NCBI GenBank assembly: GCA_964460345.1
Contig: CAYWRO010000014.1
Coordinates: 1 to 62,711 of the forward strand
Direction of reading: 5' to 3'
Source: CAYWRO01 sp964460345
GTDB lineage: Bacteria > Planctomycetota > Phycisphaerae > Phycisphaerales > UBA1924
DNA: 62,711 nt
A program made the position numbers and the translations under genes. Positions 42,252 to 50,882 of the stretch are shown here, piece after piece. Each line of letters begins with the position of its first letter. Position 1 is the stretch's first letter. Under the pieces are notes generated by a model. It made no database searches. It was not told the origin of the DNA and saw nothing but the letters and a program-made list of their open reading frames with translations.

Positions 42252-44450
42252 TCAGCCGCGAATCAGCCGCACCAGCGCGCCGATCAACAGCACCGCCAGC
42301 GGCATCCCGCCGATCAGCAGCCATCGGATCGCCAGCATCTGCACCTCGCCGATCGGCTTGATCCGGGCGATGTCCTGCGCGGCCGCGCTCGTCGCGACAT
42401 ACTCATCCCGCCCCGCCAGCCAGAACACGCTGGACTCCAGCAGTTCCAGGTTGCCCGGAAAGTGAAAAGCGCGGCGGCTGCCGACGACCGAGGCCGCCTG
42501 CGTCAACGGATCGCTCATCCACAAAAAGCCCGAGGTCACGACGACAAGTCGCTGTGGGGGTTGTCCTTCCCGCGGCGCCTCGACCGCGGCGACCACCGTC
42601 CAGGGCCCGTCTCCGTCATCCCGCGCCGAGTCTTCATCCGGCGGGTTTACCACCGAGGCGTGCTGGCTCGCCGGCACCTGGCTGAACGCCACCCAGTCCG
42701 ATTCGGCCCACGTCGCGTCGTTGTCCTCAATCCGGATCACCGGTGAAACGCGCACGCCTGGCGTCTCTGCGCCTGTCTCGCGCACGCGGATCGGCATCGG
42801 CCATGGCAGGCGCGTCCGCAGGCCGCGAATCGCGCCCGCCAGCGGATGGTCGCCCGTCTCCATGACGGCGTCGAAGATGGGAGTCACGACGCGACCCTGC
42901 TGCGTGATGCCCTCCTGCAGCAGCGGGCGCCCGGTGTCCACCGTCATCCCGAACCGTTCCAGGAAGGACACCATCGGATCCGGGTTCCCCGTCGTCGGCA
43001 GCGTCGAGGGGTGCACCGAGAGCAGAACGTTCTCCCCCGCATCCACCAGGTCCTCGATCGCGTTCACGAGCTGGTTCATCCGGAGCGCATCCTGCGGCGT
43101 CCGCGGATTCGTCGGCAGCACCATGTACACCACCGGGCGCGTCGCCGCGTTGGGGAAGCCCGAGAGGTCGGGTCGCTCATTCTCGAGCATCACCGGCCAC
43201 TCCGCCACGCCCACGCCGCGCATCGACAGCCGCTCCATCGCCTCACCCACCAGCGGCCACTGCGGCGAAAACCGCTGCTCCTCCGCGTGCAGGAACACGA
43301 CGATCGGCAGGTGCTCATCGCTCACGGAGCCGATGGCGGTCGCCAGCAGTTCCTCCGCGCGCTGGCGCTGGTCGATCTGAAACGGCCGCTCGTCAAGCTC
43401 CAGCCGCGGCGGGAACAGGGTCGAGAAATCCACCGCCGTGACGCCGCCGCGGGGCCCGTCCGGCGGACCGACCACAATGACGGCGCTGGTCCGCTCCAGC
43501 GTGCGCGCCACGCTGAGGATCGCCAGGGGCGGGGTCCGGTCGAGCGCATCGGCCGCGCGCAGCGTCGTGTCACGAACCCGCCGCCCCGTCTCCAGCGCGG
43601 GACGCAGCGCATCAATCACGCCCTCCGGCGCAAGCCGCTCGCGCGGGTTGGAGATCCGCTCCAGGTCGCGCACGAGCTGACCTACCTGCTCGGCGACGCT
43701 CCGCAGAACGGGTTGCAGCCCGTCGTAGGCAAGGTCGATCGGCGGGATCGGGGCGAGCTCCAGCCGCTGCTCCATCGCCGCGCGGGCCGCCGTCGCCGCC
43801 TCGACGAGATCCGTCGCCAGCAGCCGCGCCGCGGCGGCGCGCTGCGTGAGCCCTTCGGCCAGCCCGGCAACCTCCCAGTCGGCCGGCGCCTGCTCCGCGG
43901 CCCGCGCCAGGTGTTCGTTGAGCGTGTTGAGCGACTGGGCCGATGCCTCGGCGCTCTCCGCCGCCGCCAGCAGCGCATCGGCCTGTTCCGTGATCTTCCC
44001 CTCGTGCGCCGCGACCAGGTCGCTCATCAGCGCGGTGAATCGTTCCACCCCGCTCGCCTGGGCGATGTCGAGGACCGTCACCGAGATGCGATTCGATGCG
44101 CGGTTGAAGGTGTCCAGCACGTCAAGGGTGCGCTGCGCCCCTTCCGGATCGATCGATTCAAAGTTCGCCGCGATGATGATGTCGTAGTCGGCGTCCAGTC
44201 CTTCGATCATGCGCTGGGTCCGTTCGGCCAGCACGTGCTCGCGCGTGGAGAGGGCCGTGATCTGCACCGTCAGCCGCGACGCGATCAGCAGCAGAAACGC
44301 GCACGCGGCGGTCGCCGCCAACGCCGTGACCACGCTGTTGAGCGCATACCGCCCGCGCCGGCGGGTCGCCGTCCGGGGTGGCGGAGGCCGGCTGCCGGAG
44401 GCGTTGGCCGGTGGGGGGGCAGTGCGCTTTCCGGTTTTGTTCGCGCTCAT
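42252..44450 (-). CDS. GldG-like auxiliary protein of an ABC-2 system
   Basis: 732 residues. A basic N-terminus, one helix (VVTALAATAACAFLLLIASR), a large extracytoplasmic domain and a C-terminal helix (IRWLLIGGMPLAVLLIGALV). The domain near residues 300-560 resembles the ABC_transp_aux/GldG fold (AEWPVMLENERPDLSGFPNA; TRPVVYMVLPTNPRTPQDAL). A long helical insertion (about residues 110-270, rich in Ala/Glu) probably forms a coiled coil. The start has GGAGGTG upstream and overlaps the permease stop by ATGA. Gld-type ABC systems are known from gliding Bacteroidetes but are widespread with unknown substrate. Confidence 0.82.
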   Translation of the reverse strand: MSANKTGKRTAPPPANASGSRPPPPRTATRRRGRYALNSVVTALAATAACAFLLLIASRLTVQITALSTREHVLAERTQRMIEGLDADYDIIIAANFESIDPEGAQRTLDVLDTFNRASNRISVTVLDIAQASGVERFTALMSDLVAAHEGKITEQADALLAAAESAEASAQSLNTLNEHLARAAEQAPADWEVAGLAEGLTQRAAAARLLATDLVEAATAARAAMEQRLELAPIPPIDLAYDGLQPVLRSVAEQVGQLVRDLERISNPRERLAPEGVIDALRPALETGRRVRDTTLRAADALDRTPPLAILSVARTLERTSAVIVVGPPDGPRGGVTAVDFSTLFPPRLELDERPFQIDQRQRAEELLATAIGSVSDEHLPIVVFLHAEEQRFSPQWPLVGEAMERLSMRGVGVAEWPVMLENERPDLSGFPNAATRPVVYMVLPTNPRTPQDALRMNQLVNAIEDLVDAGENVLLSVHPSTLPTTGNPDPMVSFLERFGMTVDTGRPLLQEGITQQGRVVTPIFDAVMETGDHPLAGAIRGLRTRLPWPMPIRVRETGAETPGVRVSPVIRIEDNDATWAESDWVAFSQVPASQHASVVNPPDEDSARDDGDGPWTVVAAVEAPREGQPPQRLVVVTSGFLWMSDPLTQAASVVGSRRAFHFPGNLELLESSVFWLAGRDEYVATSAAAQDIARIKPIGEVQMLAIRWLLIGGMPLAVLLIGALVRLIRG

Positions 44451-45184
44451 CGCCACCTCCGCGACTCGAGCCCCAGCGTGGCCATGACCAGGAACCACGT
44501 CGACGTGATCACGAAGAACGCCACGTCGCCGGTGTTGATCAGCCCCTTGGCAAAGTCCGTCAGCCGCACCTGCGGCGACATGGCAAAGATCGCGCGAGCC
44601 ACCGGCTCGGAGACTCCCGCCGCGATGCGGGTCAGCCCGATGTCGATCCCGATCAGCACAAAGAACGTTCCCAGCCCCGCCAGCGCCTGGCTCGACGTCA
44701 GAGAGGAGACCAGCGTGCCGATCGCCAGGTAGAGCATCCCGAGCAGGGCGATGCCGAGGTACCCGGCGATGATCGGGCCGTAATCCGGGCGCGACGCCCA
44801 CTCGAGGAGCAGGACGTACACCAGCGTCGGCGCGAGCATCGTCAGCAGGAACAGCACGCCCGCCAGGTACTTGCCGACGATGATGTTCGCCTCGTGGATC
44901 GGCGCGGTCAGCAGCGGCTCGACCGTCCCTGTGCGCACCTCTTCGCTCAGCAGCCGCATGGAGATCAGCGGCGCGATCACGATCAACAGCGCCCACCACA
45001 CATGGAAGAACGGCCGCATCGTCGCCGCCTCGCCCGGGATCAGCGACCGGCTCACAAACATGTACCCGCTCAGGCACAGGAAGAGCGCCAGGGCGATCCA
45101 CCCAAGCGCTGTCCGGAACATCGATGCGTATTCGCGCCAGGCCACCGCGCCCAGCGGCCCCAGCGGCGACAGGAGACGACTCAT
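44447..45184 (-). CDS. ABC-2 type permease (GldF-like)
   Basis: 245 residues with six helices: the first after FRTALGWIALALFLCLSGYM, then WALLIVIAPLISMRLLSEEV, the loop GTVEPLLTAPIHEANIIVGK typical of GldF/NosY-like permeases, and three more (LAGVLFLLTMLAPTLVYVLL; AGYLGIALLGMLYLAIGTLV; FFVITSTWFLVMATLGLESR). It overlaps the ATPase gene upstream and the auxiliary protein gene downstream by ATGA-type junctions, so all three are made as one complex. The long frame that reaches 45463 is a shadow of the ATPase gene. Confidence 0.88.
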   Translation of the reverse strand: MSRLLSPLGPLGAVAWREYASMFRTALGWIALALFLCLSGYMFVSRSLIPGEAATMRPFFHVWWALLIVIAPLISMRLLSEEVRTGTVEPLLTAPIHEANIIVGKYLAGVLFLLTMLAPTLVYVLLLEWASRPDYGPIIAGYLGIALLGMLYLAIGTLVSSLTSSQALAGLGTFFVLIGIDIGLTRIAAGVSEPVARAIFAMSPQVRLTDFAKGLINTGDVAFFVITSTWFLVMATLGLESRRWR

Positions 45185-46143
45185 GCGGCCACGCCCTCCT
45201 GCCCAGCCGGTGCCTCCTCGATAATGCGCATGAACAGTTGCTCCAGTGAGGGTCTCGCCCGGCTCACCTCGCGCAGCGTCGCGCCCGCGGCGACCGCCGC
45301 GGCTGCCGCGGACTCGCGCAGGTCGTGTGCGCCTGAGGGGGTGAGCGAGACATGCGTCCAGCCGTCGTCGCCCGTGCGATCCTGCACCCGCGCAACGCCG
45401 GGGAGTTTCCTGAGTTCGGCCAGCAGGCGGGGCACGTCTGCGATTTTGACCTCCAGTTCGCACGGCGCGGCCCCGGCGAGGCGGTCCACCAGTTCCGCCG
45501 GCGTCCCGTCTGCTCGCAGTTCGCCGCGGGCGATGATGATCACGCGGTCGCAGGTCCGCTCCACCTCGGGGAGGATGTGGGAGGAGACCAGCACCGTTCG
45601 CTCCTCAGCCAGGCCGCGGATCAGGGCCCGCATTTCCCTGATCTGGGTGGGGTCCAGGCCGTTGGAGGGCTCGTCCAGCACCAGCACGGACGGTTTGTGG
45701 AGCAGGGCGGCGGCCAGTCCTGTCCGCTGGCGGTACCCTTTGGAGAGGTGCCCGATGCGGCGGCGGATGACGTCCTGCAGCCAGCACTGCCGGGCGGCCT
45801 CCGGCACGGCGGCTTTTACCTCCCGCCGGGACATACCGTACAGGCGGGCGCGGTACGTGAGATAGTCGGCCACGCTCATTTCAGGGTATAGCGGGGCGGA
45901 TTCGGGGAGGTAGCCGATACAACGCCGGGCTTTCAGGGAGGCGTCGATCGTGTCGTGGCCGCACACCTGGATCGTCCCGGCGGAAGGAGGGAGAAAGCCG
46001 GTAATCATGCGGATGGTGGTGGTTTTCCCAGCTCCGTTCGGGCCCAGCAGGCCGACGACCTGGCCGGGGCTGGCCGCGAACGAGACATCCTTAACCGCCT
46101 GAACCGGGCCATACCACTTGCTGACGTTGTTAACGGCGATCAT
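45181..46143 (-). CDS. ABC transporter ATP-binding protein (GldA-like)
   Basis: 320 residues. Walker A GLLGPNGAGKTTT, Q loop IGYLPESAPLYPEMSV, signature LSKGYRQRTGLA (LSKGY in place of LSGGQ, usual for this group), Walker B VLVLDEPSNGLDP, H loop LVSSHILPEVE. A C-terminal domain of about 80 residues (LEVKIADVPRLLAELRKLPG) follows as in GldA-type ATPases. ATG at 46143 (MIAVNNVSKWYG); an upstream frame has no support. A TATGGT hexamer ends 11 nt before the start. First gene of the three-gene operon. Confidence 0.92.
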   Translation of the reverse strand: MIAVNNVSKWYGPVQAVKDVSFAASPGQVVGLLGPNGAGKTTTIRMITGFLPPSAGTIQVCGHDTIDASLKARRCIGYLPESAPLYPEMSVADYLTYRARLYGMSRREVKAAVPEAARQCWLQDVIRRRIGHLSKGYRQRTGLAAALLHKPSVLVLDEPSNGLDPTQIREMRALIRGLAEERTVLVSSHILPEVERTCDRVIIIARGELRADGTPAELVDRLAGAAPCELEVKIADVPRLLAELRKLPGVARVQDRTGDDGWTHVSLTPSGAHDLRESAAAAAVAAGATLREVSRARPSLEQLFMRIIEEAPAGQEGVAA

Positions 46144-46240
46144 GAGGGGCGAGCACCATAGGACGGGTCGGACACCCCATCCGGCTGAAGTGCAGCCTCG
46201 GTTCGGCCGAAACCGATGGATGGGCGGGATCCTGTTTGGG

Positions 46241-46246
46241 TACAAT
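46241..46246 (+). promoter_or_regulatory. -10 box of the GAF/receiver gene
   Basis: TACAAT, 17 nt before the GTG start at 46264. No strong -35 was found. The gap to the divergent ABC operon is only 120 nt, so both promoters lie within it. Confidence 0.45.
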
Positions 46247-46263
46247 TACTCGGTTGTTCAGCT

Positions 46264-48000
46264 GTGAGCGGCAAACAAACGCCTCCATCCCGACCGAAGT
46301 TGTTGCTGGTGCCTGGCCCCGACGTGGCCGCCACCGATCTGGAGGCCCTCCTGCGGGAGACCTACGACGTCGTCGTCGGTCGGGAGGGGATGACGGCTGA
46401 AGAGATCGCCGCGGCGGACGCGGACCTGGTGCTCGGCGCCTCCGGCACGGCGGCTGACCCGTCGCTGGGCAACGCCGCGGATGTCCTCGCCGCAATAGGG
46501 GAGGGGGTGTGCCTGACGAGCCGCGAGGGGGCGGTTTTGTGGGCGAACGATGTTTTCCGGGCTTATGACGAGCAGACGCGGGCGCGGATTTCGGCCGTGT
46601 GTCGCCGGGCGGCGCTGCGGTTCGAGGAGCCGCTGCACGGGCGAGTGTTTCAGGACGGCCGGCTGCCGACGCGGGTCGAGGAACGCTTCGACGTGGCCAG
46701 CGGGGATGACTCCCGCATTTTCGAGGTCGTCGTCTCCCCGGTCAGCCGGAGCGGCGGGGCGGGGTACACGGGGCGCATCGAGCGCGTGGCGGCGATCTCC
46801 TGGGACCGCACCAACTCGCGCCGCTTTGAGCGCAAGATGGAGGCGATCGACCGGGCGGGGGCCGAGCTGGTCCGCCTGGATGCGGCGATCGTCCGCAAGA
46901 TGCACGTGACCGACCGGCTGCAACTGCTGGAAGAGAAGATCGTCAAGTTCGCTCACGACCTGTTGAACTTCGACCACTTCTCGATCCGGCTCATCGACGA
47001 GCAGAGCGGCCGGCTGGAACTGGTCATCTCCACGGGGCTGCCGCCCGAGGCGATGGAGATGGAGATGTACGCCTCGCGCGACCGCAACGGCATCATGGGA
47101 TACGTCGCGGCGACGGGGAAGTCGTACCTCTGTCCGGACGTCACGAAGGACCCCCGCTACCTGACGGGGCTTTACAACGCGCGATCGTCGCTGACAATTC
47201 CGCTCCGACTGCACGACCGCATCATCGGCGTGCTGAACGTCGAGAGCGAAAGGATCGCGGCATTCACGGAAGAAGACCGCCAGTTTGCGGAGATGTTCGG
47301 AAACCACGTCGCACTCGCACTGCACATCCTCGACCTTCTCGTCATCGAGCGATGTGCCACGGGGGAGAGCGTGACGGGAACGGTGGAGGGGGAACTGACC
47401 GAGCCGCTTGAGGACATCCTCCAGGAAGCGGAATGGTTAAAGGAGGCGGCGGGGCGGGATCCGAAACTTGCAGGCCACGTGGACCGCATCCGCCGCGACG
47501 TTGAGGCGATTCGCGATCGCGTGCGCCAGGCGGCCCGCGGCCCGCAGAACATTCTGGGCGCCGAGCGGGCGCTGGCCGAGCAGCGGCGCGATCCGCGCCT
47601 GGAAGGCCGCCGCATTCTCATCGCCGACGATGAGCCGCGGATCCGGCAGATCATCCGCGACGTCCTTCGCGCGCGCGGCTGCGAGGTGACGGTCTGTCCG
47701 GACGGCGGCGTGGCGGTCGAGGAACTCGAGGCCAGCGCGTCTGGTCAGCACTACGACCTGATCATCAGCGACATCAAGATGCCGGACAAGAACGGCTACG
47801 AGGTCTTCTCCGCCGCGCGGCGGGTGGATGCCGATGCGCGTGTGATCCTGATGACGGGGTTCGGCTACGACCCACACCACTCGATCGTGCGGGCCAGCCA
47901 GGAGGGGCTGCAGTGCGTTCTCTTCAAGCCGTTCCAGATCGAGCGGCTGCTGGAAGAGGTCTACAAAGCGCTCGCACGGCAGCCGAGCAAGACGCGGTGA
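46264..48000 (+). CDS. GAF domain / response-regulator protein without output domain
   Basis: 578 residues from a GTG at 46264. The order is: an N-terminal pseudo-receiver-like segment (KLLLVPGPDVAATDLEALL; no phosphorylatable Asp), a PAS-like part (GVCLTSREGAVLWANDVFRA), a coiled region, a GAF domain (about residues 220-370; MGYVAATGKSYLCPDVTKDP, RSSLTIPLRLHDRIIGVLNV), a helical linker resembling a truncated histidine-kinase stalk, and a C-terminal receiver (RILIADDEPRIR, acceptor Asp in IISDIKMPDKNG, MTGFGYD, LFKPF). There is no His-kinase or DNA-binding part, so it must signal through partners. Divergent from the ABC operon. Confidence 0.85.
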   Translation: MSGKQTPPSRPKLLLVPGPDVAATDLEALLRETYDVVVGREGMTAEEIAAADADLVLGASGTAADPSLGNAADVLAAIGEGVCLTSREGAVLWANDVFRAYDEQTRARISAVCRRAALRFEEPLHGRVFQDGRLPTRVEERFDVASGDDSRIFEVVVSPVSRSGGAGYTGRIERVAAISWDRTNSRRFERKMEAIDRAGAELVRLDAAIVRKMHVTDRLQLLEEKIVKFAHDLLNFDHFSIRLIDEQSGRLELVISTGLPPEAMEMEMYASRDRNGIMGYVAATGKSYLCPDVTKDPRYLTGLYNARSSLTIPLRLHDRIIGVLNVESERIAAFTEEDRQFAEMFGNHVALALHILDLLVIERCATGESVTGTVEGELTEPLEDILQEAEWLKEAAGRDPKLAGHVDRIRRDVEAIRDRVRQAARGPQNILGAERALAEQRRDPRLEGRRILIADDEPRIRQIIRDVLRARGCEVTVCPDGGVAVEELEASASGQHYDLIISDIKMPDKNGYEVFSAARRVDADARVILMTGFGYDPHHSIVRASQEGLQCVLFKPFQIERLLEEVYKALARQPSKTR

Positions 48001-48005
48001 CGCAA

Positions 48006-48098
48006 ATGGCCGGCAAGTGGATCAAATTGAAGTCGAAGATGAGCGCTGAAGCGCAGGCGCGGGTCAATGCGCGCGTGCAGGCCACGCTCTCAGGCATG
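48006..48098 (+). pseudogene. Remnant of an XRE-type antitoxin gene
   Basis: Begins 5 nt after the GAF/receiver gene with ATG and reads MAGKWIKLKSK, then SAEAQARVNARVQATLSGM. This matches the N-terminal helix that precedes the HTH in HigA/XRE antitoxins (the K-M-S-x-E-A-Q-A-R pattern). After SGM the expected HTH is missing, and the frame continues antisense to the acetyltransferase gene. It looks like a truncated relic; a short functional peptide cannot be excluded. Confidence 0.4.
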
Positions 48099-48650
48099 AA
48101 GATCGCGGACGATGCGGCACGGGTTTCCCGCCGCGAAGACGCTCGCCGGGATGTCGCGCGTGACGACGCTTCCCGCGCCGATCACGGCGCCTGTGCCGAT
48201 GCGGACGCCGGGGAGGATGATCGCGCCGCCGCCGATCCAGGCGTCTGACCCGATCTCGATCGGCTTGCCGGCTTCCAGTCCGCGCCGGCGTTCATCAGCC
48301 TTCATCGGGTGCGTGGCTGTGTAGATCTGGACGGCCGGGCCGAAAAGCGTGAAGGCCCCGATGCGCACCTCGCACACATCCAGCACGACGCAGTTGAAGT
48401 TGAAGAAGACGCGCTCGCCCAGGTGGATGTTCGCGCCGTAATCGCAGTAGAACGGCGGCTGCATCCACACGCTGTCGCCGCCCGCGCCGAGCAGGCGCGT
48501 CAGGATGCCGCGGCGGGCTTCGTGCTCCGCCTCGCGCGTGGCGTTCAGCGCCTGGCAGAGGTCGCGGGCCCGCTCACGCGCGGCGACGAGCTCCGGGGCC
48601 AGGGGATCGTACAGCTCCCCCGCCAGCATCTTCTCACGTTCGGTCGCCAC
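48090..48650 (-). CDS. Maltose/galactoside O-acetyltransferase family protein
   Basis: 186 residues. The N-terminal mac domain (EREKMLAGELYDPLAPELVA) and the left-handed beta-helix hexapeptide repeats (IEIGSDAWIGGGAIILPGVR, IGTGAVIGAGSVVTRDIP) identify a LacA/Maa-type acetyl-CoA-dependent sugar acetyltransferase. The catalytic His is in YTATHPMK. GTG start at 48650 with a G-run upstream. Its 3' end lies against the antitoxin relic; the last residues (CRIVRDLHA) are normal for the family or slightly short. The sugar substrate is not known. Confidence 0.9.
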   Translation of the reverse strand: MATEREKMLAGELYDPLAPELVAARERARDLCQALNATREAEHEARRGILTRLLGAGGDSVWMQPPFYCDYGANIHLGERVFFNFNCVVLDVCEVRIGAFTLFGPAVQIYTATHPMKADERRRGLEAGKPIEIGSDAWIGGGAIILPGVRIGTGAVIGAGSVVTRDIPASVFAAGNPCRIVRDLHA

Positions 48651-48704
48651 TGATCCACCCCCCCTTCGTCGCGGTTGCCGGTCGAGCCGGCCTGCTAACT
48701 GCGA

Positions 48705-49613
48705 TCATCCCTTCCGTCGCGCGACGATGACGCGCGGGAGTCCTTCAAAGTCGGTCTCGATGCGCGCCCCTTCGAGCTTCGCATTGGCGCGGGCCAGTTC
48801 CAGCGCTTCATCGGCGTGGGAGGCCGCGACCTCGACCATGATCAGCCCGCTTGGGCGCAGCAGGTCCGGCCCGTGCTCCAGCAGCGGCCGAGCGAACTGC
48901 AAGCCGTCGGGGCCGCCGCGGAGCGCTGATTCCGGCTCGTAGTCCTTCACGTTGGGCGCGACGTCGCCCCATTCGTCGTCGGGGATGTACGGCGGATTGG
49001 AGACCAGGTAGTGCAGCGTGCGGGCTGACGGGTGAGTCAGGAGCGGCTGGAGCAGGTCTCCCTGCAGCAGTTCCACCCGGTCCTGCACCTTGTGCCGCGC
49101 GGCATTCTCGCGTGCAACCTCCAGCGCATCGGCGGAGACGTCGGTCGCGACCACGTGGGCGCTGCGCATGTTCTTCGCCAGCGCGATGGCGATGCAGCCG
49201 CTGCCCGTGCACACATCCGCAATCACGACGCCTTCGCCGTCCTTGCCGCCGAAGCCGGGCTCGGCGCGGTTGTGCAGCAGCACCTGCTCAATGATGGTCT
49301 CCGTCGCCGGCCGCGGCACGAGCACACGCCGGTCCACCTTGAAGGGCAGACCGTAGAACCAGCCCTCGCCAACGAGGTACTGCACCGGTTCGTTCTTCAA
49401 CGCGCGGCCGACCAGCTCGCGCAGGGACTGACGCTCCAGCGGCGTTGCGGGACGGTCGGCATCCATGTAGAGCCGCAGGCGCTCGCACCCGATCACGTGC
49501 GACAGGAGCAGTTCAGCGCACAGCCGCGGCGAATCGAGCTCCTGCCGGGTGAACGCATCGACCATCCAGTTCAGGAGCGTTCGGGTCGTCCAGTTCTGGT
49601 TGGCGGTGCGCAT
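48705..49613 (-). CDS. prmC: Release-factor glutamine N5-methyltransferase
   Basis: Methylates the GGQ glutamine of RF1/RF2. 302 residues: N-terminal helical domain (LDSPRLCAELLLSHVIGCER; EPVQYLVGEGWFYGLPFKVD) and an SAM-dependent methyltransferase domain with VADVCTGSGCIAIALAKNM, VVATDVSADALEVA and the catalytic NPPYI in YLVSNPPYIPDDEW. The domain order and the RRVLVPRPATE segment match PrmC/HemK. It lies 27 nt downstream of dxr on the same strand, probably in one operon. Confidence 0.93.
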   Translation of the reverse strand: MRTANQNWTTRTLLNWMVDAFTRQELDSPRLCAELLLSHVIGCERLRLYMDADRPATPLERQSLRELVGRALKNEPVQYLVGEGWFYGLPFKVDRRVLVPRPATETIIEQVLLHNRAEPGFGGKDGEGVVIADVCTGSGCIAIALAKNMRSAHVVATDVSADALEVARENAARHKVQDRVELLQGDLLQPLLTHPSARTLHYLVSNPPYIPDDEWGDVAPNVKDYEPESALRGGPDGLQFARPLLEHGPDLLRPSGLIMVEVAASHADEALELARANAKLEGARIETDFEGLPRVIVARRKG

Positions 49614-49640
49614 GGTTCGGTCACAGGGCGAACGTACCAG

Positions 49641-50882
49641 TCAGCGGCGGACGCCGGCTTCCAGTTGATCGCGCACGAAGCGGCGTGCGGCGGCGTCGGC
49701 GTGCATGACGTCTTCGAGGGATCTGATTGGCGTCGCGCCGAGGGCTTCCATCGCATCGCGGGTGAGTTCGCTGATGCGTCCGAAAGCCAGGCCGGGGCCG
49801 TCTTCGGCGAGGAACGCCTCCACCGCGGTTTCGTTGGCGGCGTTGAGGATTGCGCCGGCGGTGCCGCCGGCGCGCAGGGCGTCATAGGCGAGACCGAGCG
49901 CAGGGAAGCGCTGCAGGTCGGGCTCTTCAAACTCCAGCCGCGCCATCTGCCGCAGTTCAAGCCGCGGCGCGCGACGCTGGGCCCGCTGCGGGAACGTCAA
50001 CACCGTCTGGATCGGCACGCGCATGTCGTTGGGCCCGAGCTGCGCGATGAGGTTGCCATCAATGAACTCCACGAGCGAGTGCACGATGGATTGCGGGTGA
50101 ATGAGAACGTCGATCTGGTCGGCGGGCAGCCCGAAGAGCCAGTGCGCCTCGATGACCTCCAGCGCCTTGTTCGTGAGCGATGCGGAATCGATGGTGACTT
50201 TCGGCCCCATGCGCCAGGTCGGGTGGTTCAGCGCTTCGGCGGGCGTTGCATCGTGGACGCGCTGCAGCGGCCACGTGCGGAAGGGGCCGCCGGAGGCCGT
50301 GAGGATCAGCCGCGCCACAGAGGGCGACGAGGCGCAGGGTGGGCAGAGCTGGCGCGTGGTCGAGGCGTCTTGCAGGCACTGCCAGATCGCCGCGTGTTCG
50401 GAATCGACCGGCAACAGGCGCGAGCCGGAGGCCCGGGCCGCCGGAACGACGAGTTCGCCCGCGGCGACCAGCGTTTCCTTATTCGCCAGGGCGACGTCGC
50501 GACCGGCTTCAACGGCCGCGAGGGTCGCCGGGAGGCCCGCCGCGCCGACCATCGCCGCCAGAACGATGTCGGCCTCCACCTCTCGCACGAGGCGTTCGGC
50601 GGAATCGCTGCCGCGGAAGAGGGTGATGCCCTCCGGTGGTGAGACGCCGTCGCCATCACGCACGGCGACATGGCGGACGCCGAAGCGCTGCGCCTGCTCG
50701 AACGCCTCCGCGGCACGCCTGCCCGCGGCGAGCCCGACGACGCGGTAGCGGGGGGGCGCTTCACCGTCGGCCGCGGCGGGGCGCTCGTCGGCGAGGGCGT
50801 TGAGGTGGGCGACGACATCAAGCGCCTGGCGCCCGATGGAGCCCGTCGAACCCAGAATGATCAGCCGTCGCTCGTGCATCAC
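49641..50882 (-). CDS. dxr: 1-Deoxy-D-xylulose-5-phosphate reductoisomerase
   Basis: Second step of the MEP pathway; NADPH- and metal-dependent. 413 residues: NADPH motif IILGSTGSIGRQALDVV, VALANKETLVAAGELVVPAA, LLPVDSEHAAIWQCLQ (active-site Asp/Ser/Glu), LILTASGGPFRTWP, HPTWRMGPKVTIDSASLTNK, and LIHPQSIVHSLVEFIDG. All catalytic blocks are intact. Its ATG overlaps the RNase E/G stop by 4 nt. The gene is far from dxs but both pathway genes are in this window. Confidence 0.95.
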   Translation of the reverse strand: MMHERRLIILGSTGSIGRQALDVVAHLNALADERPAAADGEAPPRYRVVGLAAGRRAAEAFEQAQRFGVRHVAVRDGDGVSPPEGITLFRGSDSAERLVREVEADIVLAAMVGAAGLPATLAAVEAGRDVALANKETLVAAGELVVPAARASGSRLLPVDSEHAAIWQCLQDASTTRQLCPPCASSPSVARLILTASGGPFRTWPLQRVHDATPAEALNHPTWRMGPKVTIDSASLTNKALEVIEAHWLFGLPADQIDVLIHPQSIVHSLVEFIDGNLIAQLGPNDMRVPIQTVLTFPQRAQRRAPRLELRQMARLEFEEPDLQRFPALGLAYDALRAGGTAGAILNAANETAVEAFLAEDGPGLAFGRISELTRDAMEALGATPIRSLEDVMHADAAARRFVRDQLEAGVRR

